Assembly (NCBI RefSeq): GCF_001949145.1 | Contig: NW_019091362.1 | Location: 5,603,786-5,667,785, forward strand | Length of the DNA: 64,000 nt | Direction: 5' to 3' | Source: Acanthaster planci | Taxonomy: Eukaryota > Echinodermata > Asteroidea > Valvatida > Acanthasteridae | In this document: in pieces, positions 24,201 through 34,400 of the stretch | Position numbering within the stretch: position 1 is the first letter of the stretch | Layout of the letters: each line of letters begins with the position of its first letter | The notes under the pieces: model-generated | Database searches by the model: none | What the model was told of the DNA's origin: nothing | Seen by the model: the letters and a program-made list of their open reading frames with translations, nothing else | Program-made: the position numbers and the translations under genes

Positions 24201-27200
24201 CTTTTCCGTGATCAGACTGTGAAATAGCTGTTTAAAAATGGTAGACATTGCCGTTATTGGTAAGTGGTGGTAATTCGGGTGATAGTTGAGTACCGATAAT
24301 GTTTGGGAAAATCGTTGTTTTATACAGTTCACAATTTAAACTTAACCAACGCCGTACATAATATCAACGTGCTGGGTATGAACCAATGACTGTATATATT
24401 AGGCACTTATTCATTTATCATTGGTTTATTAGTGTCCACTAATTTAGCCATTAATTTAAAGGATACACCAACAGTGTAAATCATTAGGTCTGTTTATGAG
24501 ATTCTGAGTCAATTAATGGGAAATGGATTTTCTGAACCCATTTGCAGTATCGCGCGGAACCATCGCGCTCCTGACAATACCAAGAGCTTGTGTGTGCTCG
24601 GCAGTTTCTCTTGCTAATTGATAAAGACATCGACCCGATAAATCTGAAGTGTAGTCCACTAAAATTGTCAGGACAAATAAATTCTTCGTTTGGAGAGAGC
24701 ACTGGATTAAAGAGCAGAAGACAAATATATTAATTAATTAGTTGTAATAAGGGCATCAGGCGCCTGCAGTTATTTTGCTTTACTTGCTCACTCAACAAAA
24801 AGTTACTCTCTTTGAATTGAATCTGCATGTAGTGGTCGTGACAAAGCGCACACCAACTCCTTATATAGCACAGCAGAATGGAACTGCAAAGATCCTGAAT
24901 TTGGAATGGAAACACCGACAGATGGCTTCACAAGCTTGTGCTTAATTGTCTGTCGGAGACTTACGATCCAACTTAATTTATCGTATTCACCTGTTCACGG
25001 GCGGAGACAAGAACAGACGGTGGATTTTATTCCCTCACCTTTTCGCCGCTCTCAGGCGTCAGCCAAAACACCCCAAGCGAGATGAGGGTGATGACGGCCG
25101 ACGGCAGGGCAATGTTCAGCAGGTAATGGTAGGGCAACCGCTCTACTTCCAGAGAGAAAAGCACCTTCGGGTAGGTCAGATATTTGAATGTTTGCGAATG
25201 AGCCTCTCCTCTCAAGGTGAGTGTACGCCACTGGGAGGTGGTCTCGGTAGCGTCGATGCGTACTTCCGGCCCAAGCCTCAAGTTGACTATTGGCATCGGC
25301 ATGTTCTGGGTGGAAAACACCAGAGAGCAATTCTGCCGATCGAAGGGAAACTCCGACAGCTGCATCCTGCAAGACGTTATGTGGATGATGGGACCTAAAG
25401 GAGGAGACAAAGACGGAAGAGAGAGAGTAAGGAGGGAGATTCAAGTAGGGTTCGCTCGGAGCCTTATTAAATCAGAGGAGAGCTTCAAAAAGGAACCACT
25501 TCAAAGGTAAACATTGAAAAAGCAAAAACAAAACATTCTTACATTTTGACTGCAATTTACCGAGACAGTAGTCCACTGCATGAATGTTAACCATGCTCCG
25601 TATAGCGTTTTCCCATCGTTGTGCTTGTGCATACTAAGCCGGGCGAAGCAGGTGGTCAGCATCAATTAACTAAACTAACCTCTTTTGTTACTCTTTGGTG
25701 TTGCCACGAAAACTGCAATTGTTTTTAGTGTGTCGCACGAAAGAGTGGACTTTTCCAGTATTGGACATGCAGTTGGTTTCCCCACGACCCAAAGTAAACG
25801 CATGCCTTCTTTACAAGGAAGATTAGATGAGGTTTTTCATGGTTGATAATGGTTTGAATGAATGTAGATGGAGTAATACCTTCCAGGGTGACATGGCCGT
25901 CCCATGATAACAAGGCTCTGAATATGCTTTCCTGGACAGGATTTTCTACCTTTTCGCTCGCCCTGTTGCAAAAACACACACCGGGAAAATTAATATCTCG
26001 TTACATGCCCCCCATTATAAAATACAGAAATACTATGTGTGGGTTCTGGTCATAATAAAAAAAAATGTTATTATTAGATGAGTAGAAATGATCACTTCTG
26101 TTTGTCTTATTGAAAAGATACTGATATAAAATTCAATTAATGACTGCATGCCTTTAATGGCAATACCCACTTCTATGTCGATTGGAACTAGACAGCCGAC
26201 CCATAGCTCAGTGGTCGACAGGTACGACACCGGTAACTGGTATACGAACCCAAGCAAACTCTATTTTCTTCATTAAAAAAAAAAGTACGAAAAGCATCGA
26301 CCACACAGTACATGATTAAGTAAGTGGGTGAAAGGCAAAAATAAACATTCATACTGACAAGATGAAATCTTGTCTTCACATCATGTGAATTCTTGTCCTT
26401 GCAAATTAAGTCTAATCTTGTCGACTTGGCAAGCTGCGAGTGCAGAAATTCATACTGCTGTGTGGGTATCGGATAACAATTTCTTCAAAGGTCTTCGTCC
26501 GCTCCAGTGCACTAACTTTAAAGTTTCATGAGCGTCCACTCAATGTTAATCATTAATTTGAACAATGCTAAAATCAAAAGTGCCCTCCAAACTTCCCGGT
26601 ATGTTCTGAAAATTACACCTTAGGATTAACGGTGCCGCGCTTGATTTGCTCTTTTTCTGTAAAAAAAAGTGTCCTCGAAAAGCGCTCGCAAGTTATGAAA
26701 AAGTGTTCGGCATATTGAAAGTGACATCAGCCACTCTTAAATTCTACCTCACAGATCGCTAGGTATGACTGACTCGATCTGGATCGGTAATTTCTGCCCC
26801 GTCTGCACGCACACATTATCGCTGCCTTCTGAGCAACATAACGAAAAATCTGTCTTACAAAATGTCTTTAACCTATTTGTAAGCTTGCAAAGATTAAGTA
26901 TATCACTTACGTGTTAGTCAAGAGAAGCTTTGGCGTCCATATTTCATCCATTGCAAGCGACAGGTAACGCAAATTGCCGTATTTTTGCGGATCCCAACGG
27001 ATTCGATAATCGTGCCATTGCTTAAAAGCAGAACATATTAACGACAAAAAAGTTGTATCAGCACATCACAGCCAGAGTCGTTTAAAATAAAGCTGGATAA
27101 GTGTGGAAGGGGGGGGGTAAGTGGCTTAGTAACAGGACCGATTCACATGGACCATCGAGATTTTGCCTCAAAGAGAGCAGCGCCTTCTGAAATCAACTGC

Positions 27201-29135
27201 TAATGGCAGTAAACCGGGAGGCTGTAAGCGATGCCCAGACCTGGCAAAACATATGATGGGTAGGAGGTGGACACGAGAGAAAAGAGGAAGCTATTTACTC
27301 GCTATAAATTTCTAGGCACCGCATAAATACAGATTTATTTGTAAAGTGGCGGACTGACATATCTGTATTCACGTTTGGAACCCCCAAAAGTGCTCCACTA
27401 CCGTGGCCTCCGAACTTAAACTCATCAGTGCTCGGATAATTATACCTTTTTTCCCTGTGCACTGTACTGGTGTGTTCGTGGTAACTTCGCGTGAATTTAT
27501 GGAGGCCAATGTCAGTATGTTCACAAAGGGGAAGTTGAAAAGTTTTTGAATAAGATTTTGAGGTTGTTTTGGTAGCAGCGAGCTATGTGCAATTTATCTT
27601 CAAACACTGAACACATTTCTGTAAGTTTAAAAAATTATATACCGGTTTCAAAGAGACTGTATAATAATGAATTCGCGAAAAATTGACCAAAAAGTAATTC
27701 TTACCATGATAAACCAAGATGCACCTGTCATTATTTGTTCTTTCTCGTCCTGTGGGAAATGAAAATCATTTCAAATTACATGCCCAAAGTGTTATATCGC
27801 ATGTTGGATTAGTCTCGTGTCCAGTTTTTACTGTGAATGAAACATGTTCATTTACGGTACCTCACTCAAATGCAGCCAAGAGTTAATGACTGGAGTCAGT
27901 GAATAGTCCCTTGTCGACTCTGCTCGACTCGACTGGTTCCCTACGAGTTACTGGCTACATTTACAAATAAATGCTGCATGAATCCCAGCCATGTCCTTTC
28001 CCCTCTGTCGGTTGAAACATCAAGTAACCCCGAGTCGAACTTCAAATTTGACCCGACTTGACTGCGCTCTGTAACTCGACCAGAATACACCTTCTAAGTT
28101 GGCCTGATGATTCCTTATGATTTGAGTCACTCCACATAGCCGAGTCACAAAATGCAGTGATTTGAACTGCACCTGTGCCACCTTGCACAGTTAACTAGCG
28201 AGACCATGTTTATTTATGACCAGCCGTCAAACCTTCCGATAGGAAAGCTCACAGAATTTATAGAAATTAAAATAATTTGGAGGATAACACAACTTTCACC
28301 ACTAAATTTTGGCGTTAGTGATGCGATAAAATACAATCCGATTGACTCTTTGATGTTTGGCGCGTTTTGACCTATCGCCTTAAGGGCTCATGGAACCTTG
28401 GTCTCTATTAAGATTTGGAAGGACTTACCAGTGATATCAAAGCATACATTGCCAGGGACACGTTAACGTCAACGGGCTGGTGGGACAGCAGAACAGGCCG
28501 CTCATGAGCGTCGTATTCATCGCTACGGAAGAGTACATGGCGGAGACGCCTCTCTGCTAGAAAAATACTGGAATCGTTTGTGGTGATTGACGCTTCGGCA
28601 TCTGGGGAAATTAGTAAAAGATCATTAAACTATATAAGCAAACTAGACTTACACTGATAAGCCTATTAAAATATCTATTAAAATTAGGCTTAATTATACT
28701 AAACCAAAGTCAAATAGTTTCTCGGAAATCTCCAACAATCGAATGCAGTAAAAAGAAAGAGAACTAACTATGCCATTTTACCCATAAAATCCACAATCTA
28801 ACGAGCTAATTCAAGTCGACCCGAACCATCTTTGCTGTTTTGTACAATGTTCCATAAATGTAAAACAATAACATAAATAACAAGTTAACACATAAATATA
28901 TCTTAAGCATATGCAAACAAAGCCAAACAAGGAGTGTTAGTAGCCTGAGTTGATTTTGGAGAAAAGGAAATGAAGAAGATTCAACATGTCACCCAACAAT
29001 TGTTTTCCACAAATCCTTCCCAATAACGGGCAGGACTTACTGTCAGTTATGTCTGAAAAACAAAATATATGCATTACCAACAAACACCACAAGTGCATAT
29101 AGCAGCAACGACCAGATGAACTGTTGGCTTGCCAT
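21128..29135 (-). CDS. Nicotinic-type Cys-loop ligand-gated channel subunit, divergent (whole gene, 9 exons)
   Basis: Spliced protein of about 460 aa. A hydrophobic signal peptide (1-19) precedes an extracellular domain with the WHDYRIRWDP strand, IWTPK and a 13-residue Cys loop (Cys169 to Cys183, with FPFDRQNC). M1 is at about 250-271, M2 at 280-300, M3 at 310-333 and M4 near 428-445. The GEK entry to M2, Leu at 9' and Asp at 20' are those of cation-selective nicotinic receptors, and VHHRPG after M3 is nicotinic-like. The acetylcholine pocket is degraded: no ADGxY in loop A, no SWxY Trp in loop B and no vicinal cysteines in loop C. It is therefore an orphan or accessory subunit rather than a standard alpha subunit. 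The M3-M4 loop is short and Lys/Arg-rich. All junctions are GT-AG and in phase. Confidence 0.9.
21340..21849. mobile_element. MITE, Tc1/mariner-like, TA target duplication
   Basis: The 510-bp element starts CACTGAAAA and ends TTTTTACAGTG, and TA lies on each side (21338-21339 and 21850-21851). Inside, CTTACAACATGA and its inverse form a further inverted pair. There is no transposase frame. It lies in the last intron of the receptor gene. Confidence 0.6.
22248..23520 (+). mobile_element. Probable solo LTR of a retrotransposon
   Basis: Starts TGTGGCGCAACC and ends GACCCCA. The flanking 5-mers GATAT (22243-22247) and AATAT (23521-23525) match at four of five bases. Inside are a TATAAATA box at 22753, then a GC-rich transcribed-looking segment, and AATAAA at 23503 close to the right end: the order of U3, R and U5. 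No gag, pol or second LTR is seen. Lies in the large last intron of the receptor gene, antisense to it. An unrelated promoter or CpG-rich noncoding gene is the alternative. Confidence 0.45.
22753..22760 (+). promoter_or_regulatory. TATA box inside the probable LTR
   Basis: TATAAATA followed about 30 bp later by GC-rich sequence with an initiator-like TCAGTC. Best read as the promoter of the LTR. Confidence 0.5.
23616..24026 (-). CDS. Cys-loop receptor exon, M2-M3 and cytoplasmic loop
   Basis: Residues 280-416. M2 starts ISMAVSLLLGQAVF right after GEK of the previous exon. The M2-M3 linker is DSLPATG, then M3, HHRPG and the basic CKRRRK stretch. The rest of the loop is acidic and Lys-rich and ends ALESQN before donor GTAAG. 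Confidence 0.92.
25039..25394 (-). CDS. Cys-loop receptor exon, Cys loop to M1
   Basis: Residues 162-279. Starts PIIHITSCRMQLSEFPFD; Cys169 and Cys183 close the loop. Where nicotinic receptors have SWTY there is FSTQN, and no adjacent cysteine pair follows in loop C. M1 is LPYHYLLNIALPSAVITL onward. Confidence 0.95.
25880..25962 (-). CDS. Cys-loop receptor exon, loop A/E region
   Basis: Encodes ASEKVENPVQESIF then RALLSWDGHVTLEG, matching the strands that follow IWxPxxxLxN in the family. The tyrosine-bearing ADGxY of acetylcholine receptors is replaced. Starts and ends with one base of a split codon, in phase with both neighbours. Confidence 0.88.
26194..26284 (+). mobile_element. tRNA-derived SINE-like remnant
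   Basis: An A-box-like TAGCTCAGTGG at 26204 and a degenerate B-box GGTATACGAACCC at 26239 are followed by a 10-base A run at 26275-26284. It cannot be folded as a tRNA. In a receptor intron, antisense. Confidence 0.5.
26911..27020 (-). CDS. Cys-loop receptor exon, WxDYRxxW strand
   Basis: Encodes QWHDYRIRWDPQKYG and then AMDEIWTPKLLLTN, the most conserved extracellular stretch of nicotinic-type receptors. 36 codons plus two bases; donor GTAAGT. Confidence 0.95.
27705..27749 (-). CDS. Cys-loop receptor exon, 45 nt
   Basis: Encodes DEKEQIMTGASWFIM, matching the DEKNQxMTTNxWL strand. A 45-nt exon at this place is usual in nicotinic receptor genes. Phase 0 at both ends. Confidence 0.95.
28429..28601 (-). 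CDS. Cys-loop receptor exon, N-terminal helix
   Basis: Encodes AEASITTNDSS, then AERRLRHVLF, a RPVL strand and VDVNVSLAMYALISL. Acceptor CCCCAG, donor GTAAGT. Confidence 0.93.
29041..29052 (-). CDS. Candidate 12-nt microexon of the Cys-loop receptor
   Basis: Twelve bases between acceptor TTTTTCAG and donor GTAAGT. They keep the frame and add D-I-T-D just after the signal peptide. Because 12 is a multiple of three, skipping it also keeps the frame, so it may be constitutive, alternative or not used. Confidence 0.5.
29078..29135 (-). CDS. Cys-loop receptor first coding exon (signal peptide)
   Basis: Begins MASQQFIWSLLLYALVVFV, a typical signal peptide, with donor GTAATG. The A-G-G-T-G before ATG is an acceptable context. 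The position and hydrophobic core decide this start. Confidence 0.8.
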
Positions 29136-29146
29136 CACCTCATCAG

Positions 29147-29188
29147 AGACTGATTGCAGTCGCGTGTATAAGTCGCTGCTTTTAAAGA
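29147..29188 (-). promoter_or_regulatory. Candidate core promoter of the Cys-loop receptor gene
   Basis: On the minus strand a TTTAAAAG TATA-like box (29181-29188) is followed about 33 bp later by an ATCAGTC initiator-like word, leaving a very short leader before the ATG at 29135. Inferred from spacing only. Confidence 0.3.
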
Positions 29189-31326
29189 GCACTTAAAACA
29201 TTTTCCAACGCACTGGTTAATTGAAAAAACGATTGCACCAGAAGACCCAAGGACGAGGATAAGCAAATGTCAGTTACTGTCAACAATGCCAAGGTTTAAA
29301 TTAAAAGACGAAGGCTAAAGGAAAAATGGCTCGACGGTTTTCATTACCGGATGATTCATTTGTCCTTCACCGATAGGATGAAATGGGCCCCGTGTACTGT
29401 CTGTGAGCATAAAGGGTGGTACTCATGCGTAGGACCTACCCACAAGGATTGTAATCGACTGGAGGGAAAAAATGTTCTGTTTCTCCTCGAAGCAGAGTCC
29501 CATTAAGATTCGCGGACCTGACAGTCCGTACGCCTAATTACGAAGACAGAGCGCCACGCCCCCTCCCTATTCGCTTTCGCAGAAAAGCTTTCAGACTTTT
29601 ATTGTTAATTAAGCATCGTTCTCCATGCAGTTTTATTCCAAGTAAATGTAGTTGAGAGATCTGAGCTATTGGCTGTGTCACATGTAAGGGGATAATTCTC
29701 TAAAAATGAAAATACCATGCCTATCAATCTTGCAACGAATTGTTGAAAATTATAATCTAGAAATGTCATTCATGTTTGTCAATGAACATCAATTTTTGGG
29801 CTAAACGTTCTCTTCTCATTAGCTGTACTTGTCAGCGATAAAATGCAGATCGGTTAGAGTGCCACTTTAAATTTCGGTAGTGGTCACCATGGTGAGAAAT
29901 TGACCATCCACCAAGGTCATGCATTTGTTACGTTCTGACGTTCGACAAGACCAACAGCCAAGTTTACCCAGAAAGTATACTTATTATTAATCATTTGGAA
30001 AGCTTAGTGCAGTAAATACTCTCGCCTGAACCATTATTCATGTTGACAGATACTTTTAAGCCAGTTAATTTCATTAAAAGGTTCTTTCCCATTCACTAGG
30101 TTCCAACTGTCGATGATATAAGGACAAGAGCTATATGATCTTTCAAGCGACCCTAAAATTTAAAATGATTTCTGTTCTTTTAATTTTCCAGCAGATCGGG
30201 TGGTTCTGGCAAAAGATGGATACGCTGCCCCCAACACATTTGTTTCTTATATGTCTATACTGTGAAATCTTTCCCGCATAAGGTGGGTTTATTGGAAGGG
30301 GAATTAACTATTCAATGGGTTTTATCAAAAATTAATATTTTCCATTTGATGCCTCCAACTGCATGAGCAAATAGTTGCAACACAAGAGGACTGGTCTCGG
30401 AGTTTTGAATGTCTTTTTTTACTTCTAATTGTGTAGCTGGTGTTTTTTATGAAACATTTTAAAGTTAAAGCTAATGGAACACAATTTATCAGCTTTTTTA
30501 TAATGTGGGCAAAGTGCAATTGAATTTTAATCCCTAGTAGGCAACAATTAAAGCTGATATCATGTGACCAATCCATGAGTTATTCCTCCTAGTTCTGAGG
30601 ATGTCCGATTTTCCTGCCACGCTTTTGGCATGCCCAATAGGCTATTCTTCCAGTAGGCCTATCATGTTGTTCCGCCATTTGTTGTACTTAAAACCACTGC
30701 TGAAACGACAATATCACCTTACGAGAGGTCGGTGTCATAGCTAGTTTCAACTAGTAAGCGAGAACTTGTTGGCGAATCTAAGTTGGTCTTAAGACTGAAT
30801 GAGATCCAACAGTCACTGGTTTATACACTGGAACACGAAAATGGAAGGAAAGAATTAAATGAAAGCGAAATATGTTTTAATGTGTATTGCAAAGGCCTGA
30901 GAAACTTCTGTTTTTCTGCATTTTTCAAAGTAGGAGCGTAATACCATTTACGGTAGGCTTGACCGCACACCTTTCATACCTAATTTACTTGGCTACGGCT
31001 AGACATACACTGTAATACACGCACCTGTGGAAGCTGTTTAGGGGCGGCTTCCGGCAAGATCATGCACGTGTACCCCTGCCCCCAACCCAACCCTTCCCTC
31101 CTCCCCACACCCCATTTTCAATTTTGTATGTACTGTATACACTTTATATATTCCCCTGTGTCATTGTACTTGTTTCTCTTGTTGGCCAAATAAATAATAA
31201 CAATAATTTCAAGGCATAGCCAAGTTCAGATATAGATGCGGCTTGTGTGGTTGAAAACGTCACGCAGATGAGAGGGCGCCACCAATGCACAGACGTGTGC
31301 ATTGCGCCATTCCAAATTTGATCAAA
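29189..31326. other. Shared upstream region of two divergent genes
   Basis: About 2.1 kb between the receptor (minus) and CASC3 (plus) start regions. Mostly AT-rich with no family-like open frame. The last 60 bases before the CASC3 ATG carry the hairpin and ATGGCGG word listed separately. Confidence 0.6.
31283..31304 (+). promoter_or_regulatory. Hairpin just upstream of the CASC3 start codon
   Basis: CAATGCACA (31283-31291) and its exact inverse (31296-31304) flank a 4-base loop, ending 22 bases before the ATG. GGCG and CGCC outside could extend it past a bulge. If transcribed it would sit in the 5' leader. Role inferred only. Confidence 0.4.
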
Positions 31327-31449
31327 ATGGCGGACACTCGACGACGCCGTGAGCCACGACGCCGCCAAGACGACATTGGGGCTGCTGAAACAGAGGAAGA
31401 TGGCGAAAATGTATCTGTTCAGAGCGACGCAGAATCTCACTCAGATGCC
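31327..31449 (+). CDS. CASC3: CASC3 exon 1
   Basis: ATG in the context CAAAATGGCGG, 41 codons, ending HSDA at donor GTAAGT, phase 0. First in-frame Met of a conserved-looking Arg-rich then acidic N-terminus. Confidence 0.9.
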
Positions 31450-34400
31450 GTAAGTTAGAAGGGAGCGTATTCGCTCAAACTTGAAAAAAGGCAGTTTGAA
31501 AGTAGATGCCCAATATCCGGACCAAAAACGTAAAACGTGAATGATATGACGTGCCTTACCGTGTCGTGCCTTTCTACCGTAGGGCCTACCTACCCCAGGT
31601 TGGGCGTTGTCTTCATTTACACTACGACTGACCTCCAGTGTAAAAGTCCTCCTACAATGCGAAATTTTTTGAAACAGTTTGTTCTCGCATTTTTACTTGG
31701 CGATAATGCATGGCGCAGACAGCGCAAATGTCGTTAAAAGTAGGCCTACATGTACCTTGAATCCCGAATTCCATAATACTAGGCCTAAATGCTGTGTGGA
31801 AATTATTAAATACACCCACAGACAGCACATTTTGCAGGAAATTTTATGAAACTTCAAGCTTTCCGTTGCGATCCATGAACGACCTACGAATACGGTCATC
31901 TAATATTACCTGATTACTAGGCCTACATTGTAGGACTCATATGCATTTGCGCATGTGCGAAATGGCCTCCATACTCGGCCGACATTCTGTCAGTTGGGCC
32001 CTATGCCATCTAGAGCTAGGTCTACATGTAGGTCTTCCCTCCACTGGAAATATGTGGAGATGCCGTAGTTTTGGAGCCCGTTTATCTACATGTACGACTT
32101 CTTCACGCCCACAGCTCTTCTGCACACGCGTAAGGGGCTGTCGGTTACTATGCATTTCGCACATGTGTAAGTACGCGTACTAGATGAACATTGAGTGCGA
32201 TGGAAAGCAAAATATATTGTCCACAGGCGTATTTAGTAATTTCAACACAGCATTTATGGAATTCGGGATACAAGGCACTTGTGAACAACACTTTAGCTGT
32301 CTTCGCCCGGTAAAAATATGAGCAAAAATGTTGAAAAATTTCAGATTGTAGGGGTACTTCTATACCCTGGACATTAGTTGCAATGCCATGTAGATGACGT
32401 CTAACCTTCTACTGTACCTACCTACATGTATCTCTACTAAGTGGATCGTTAGTATTTCTCCTTTTCAAGATTTAGACTGGATTGGTCTTACTAATGCTCC
32501 ACGACATTACATATAGTAAAGTGACAACGGTCCTGAAAAATTCGAGACTCACCAAAAATACCTTTATCACCACCTACAGTAGCATGCCTAGGCCCTTGCT
32601 TAGGGCCTACCAGTAGGCCTACATGTACGTAGGATTGGTTACTCTATTATCACGGTAGTTATCACACTTCCCAATCGAAATAAAGATTGCTCACTCACCT
32701 TCCTGAATTATCCTATCTTTGTAGTTGTTTACATGCAACTCTTACTTTTTAACTTGATTCATAAAATTTTGTTTGTGGTTCAATTTACTTTCCTCTTCGA
32801 TAGCTCAGAAAATCTGTGTGCCCACCGCATGCAAGCGGAGGTGGAGTCTCTATTATCAGATTATTGCAGTATCGAGAAACGGTTTCTACGATGGCCTGTA
32901 AAGCACTTTGTTTATGAAGAAATAAAGATAAAAAAGATGATTTTGTTTCAGAGGAAACAAACTAGCCTCATTTTATGATACTGATCCATTTTACCTGTAA
33001 TTGATTCCATTTTTCCAGTCTCCTCAAAGATGCCAAACGCTGAGAAAACAAGATGGGAACAATTGCACTACATCACCTTACTTTTTTAATCCGGAAAGGA
33101 ATGACTTCATTTTTTTCACCAGAACTTGTTAACCCCAATCTTAAATGTAGCAACAACTTTGGTGGACTCATTCTTTTATCAATGTCCGAAACAATTGATA
33201 AAAATGTTTTTTTTTTTAGTTTTAATTCTCCAAGAGTTATAACCATCTTGTTAGACCTGAACTATTTTATTCAAAATTTGTGCGACAAATTCCAAATGTC
33301 CATTGCAAATTCTTCAATTTGTATTAGAAAAGCAAAAAAATTTGCGACTATAATGCTAAAGTAATTATTTGCTCATTGCCTTGGCATGGAGGGTAAAAGT
33401 ATGATTGATGTAAGTTTATTATAATGAAGATTGGGAGTGCACTTTATGCATGCAAAAACGTTTTTCAGAGCAGAAGTCCTTATTTTAACTCTGAAAAACT
33501 GGGCATTTTCGCAGTTAAAATGTACTTTTAGACACCTTTGGCCATTTCGAAATTGACATCTGGCAACCCAGCAACAGATATCCAAGGGCAGGGTGGCGTC
33601 ATAAATAACTTAAAGAGATAGATTGTAGGTAATGACAAACTTGATCAAGGAGAATTTACAAATTTTGGAAAATTTTCATATTTTACTACAAATTGTCAAA
33701 ACTTATGGAAACATTCAGAATTTTTCTCTCTTTTTCAATAGAACTTATCCTCAGGCCATAAATTATTGATTACGTGGGCGAATATTGCCGATTGGGAAGT
33801 CACTGGCATCGCAAAATTCAAATTTTTCCAATACCACGATAATAGAGTTGGCATAATGATATAGGAACAGAGTGATATTTCCGATTTCAAATTCTGTCAA
33901 AATCCAACCATTTATGCTTGACACACGCACAACACTTAAACTTTCTGACGCTTCCACCCATTCATACATGTATATATATGCATGCCTTGATTTTGCTAGT
34001 GCAATAACTCTATGGAGGAACATGGTCCTCTAACCCTAACTGCCCAAANNNNNNNNNNNNNNNNNNNNNNNNNNNNNNNNNNNNNNNNNNNNNNNNNNNN
34101 NNNNNNNNNNNNNNNNNNNNNNNNNNNNNNNNNNNNNNNNNNNNNNNNNNNNNNNNNNNNNNNNNNNNNNNNNNNNNNNNNNNNNNNNNNNNNNNNNNNN
34201 NNNNNNNNNNNNNNNNNNNNNNNNNNNNNNNNNNNNNNNNNNNNNNNNNNNNNNNNNNNNNNNNNNNNNNNNNNNNNNNNNNNNNNNNNNNNNNNNNNNN
34301 NNNNNNNNNNNNNNNNNNNNNNNNGTAGAAGTACATAGACAAGTACATGCACCTGTTGGATTTTGTGAGGTTCAGTATGCTTTCTAGTGCAGGAGCCTAG

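Noticed and set aside
26194-26284. Functional tRNA gene on the plus strand
   Set aside because: The A-box is good but the B-box region and stems are broken and a poly(A) run follows.
33996-34352. Frames of undefined residues
   Set aside because: Artefacts of the N gap.
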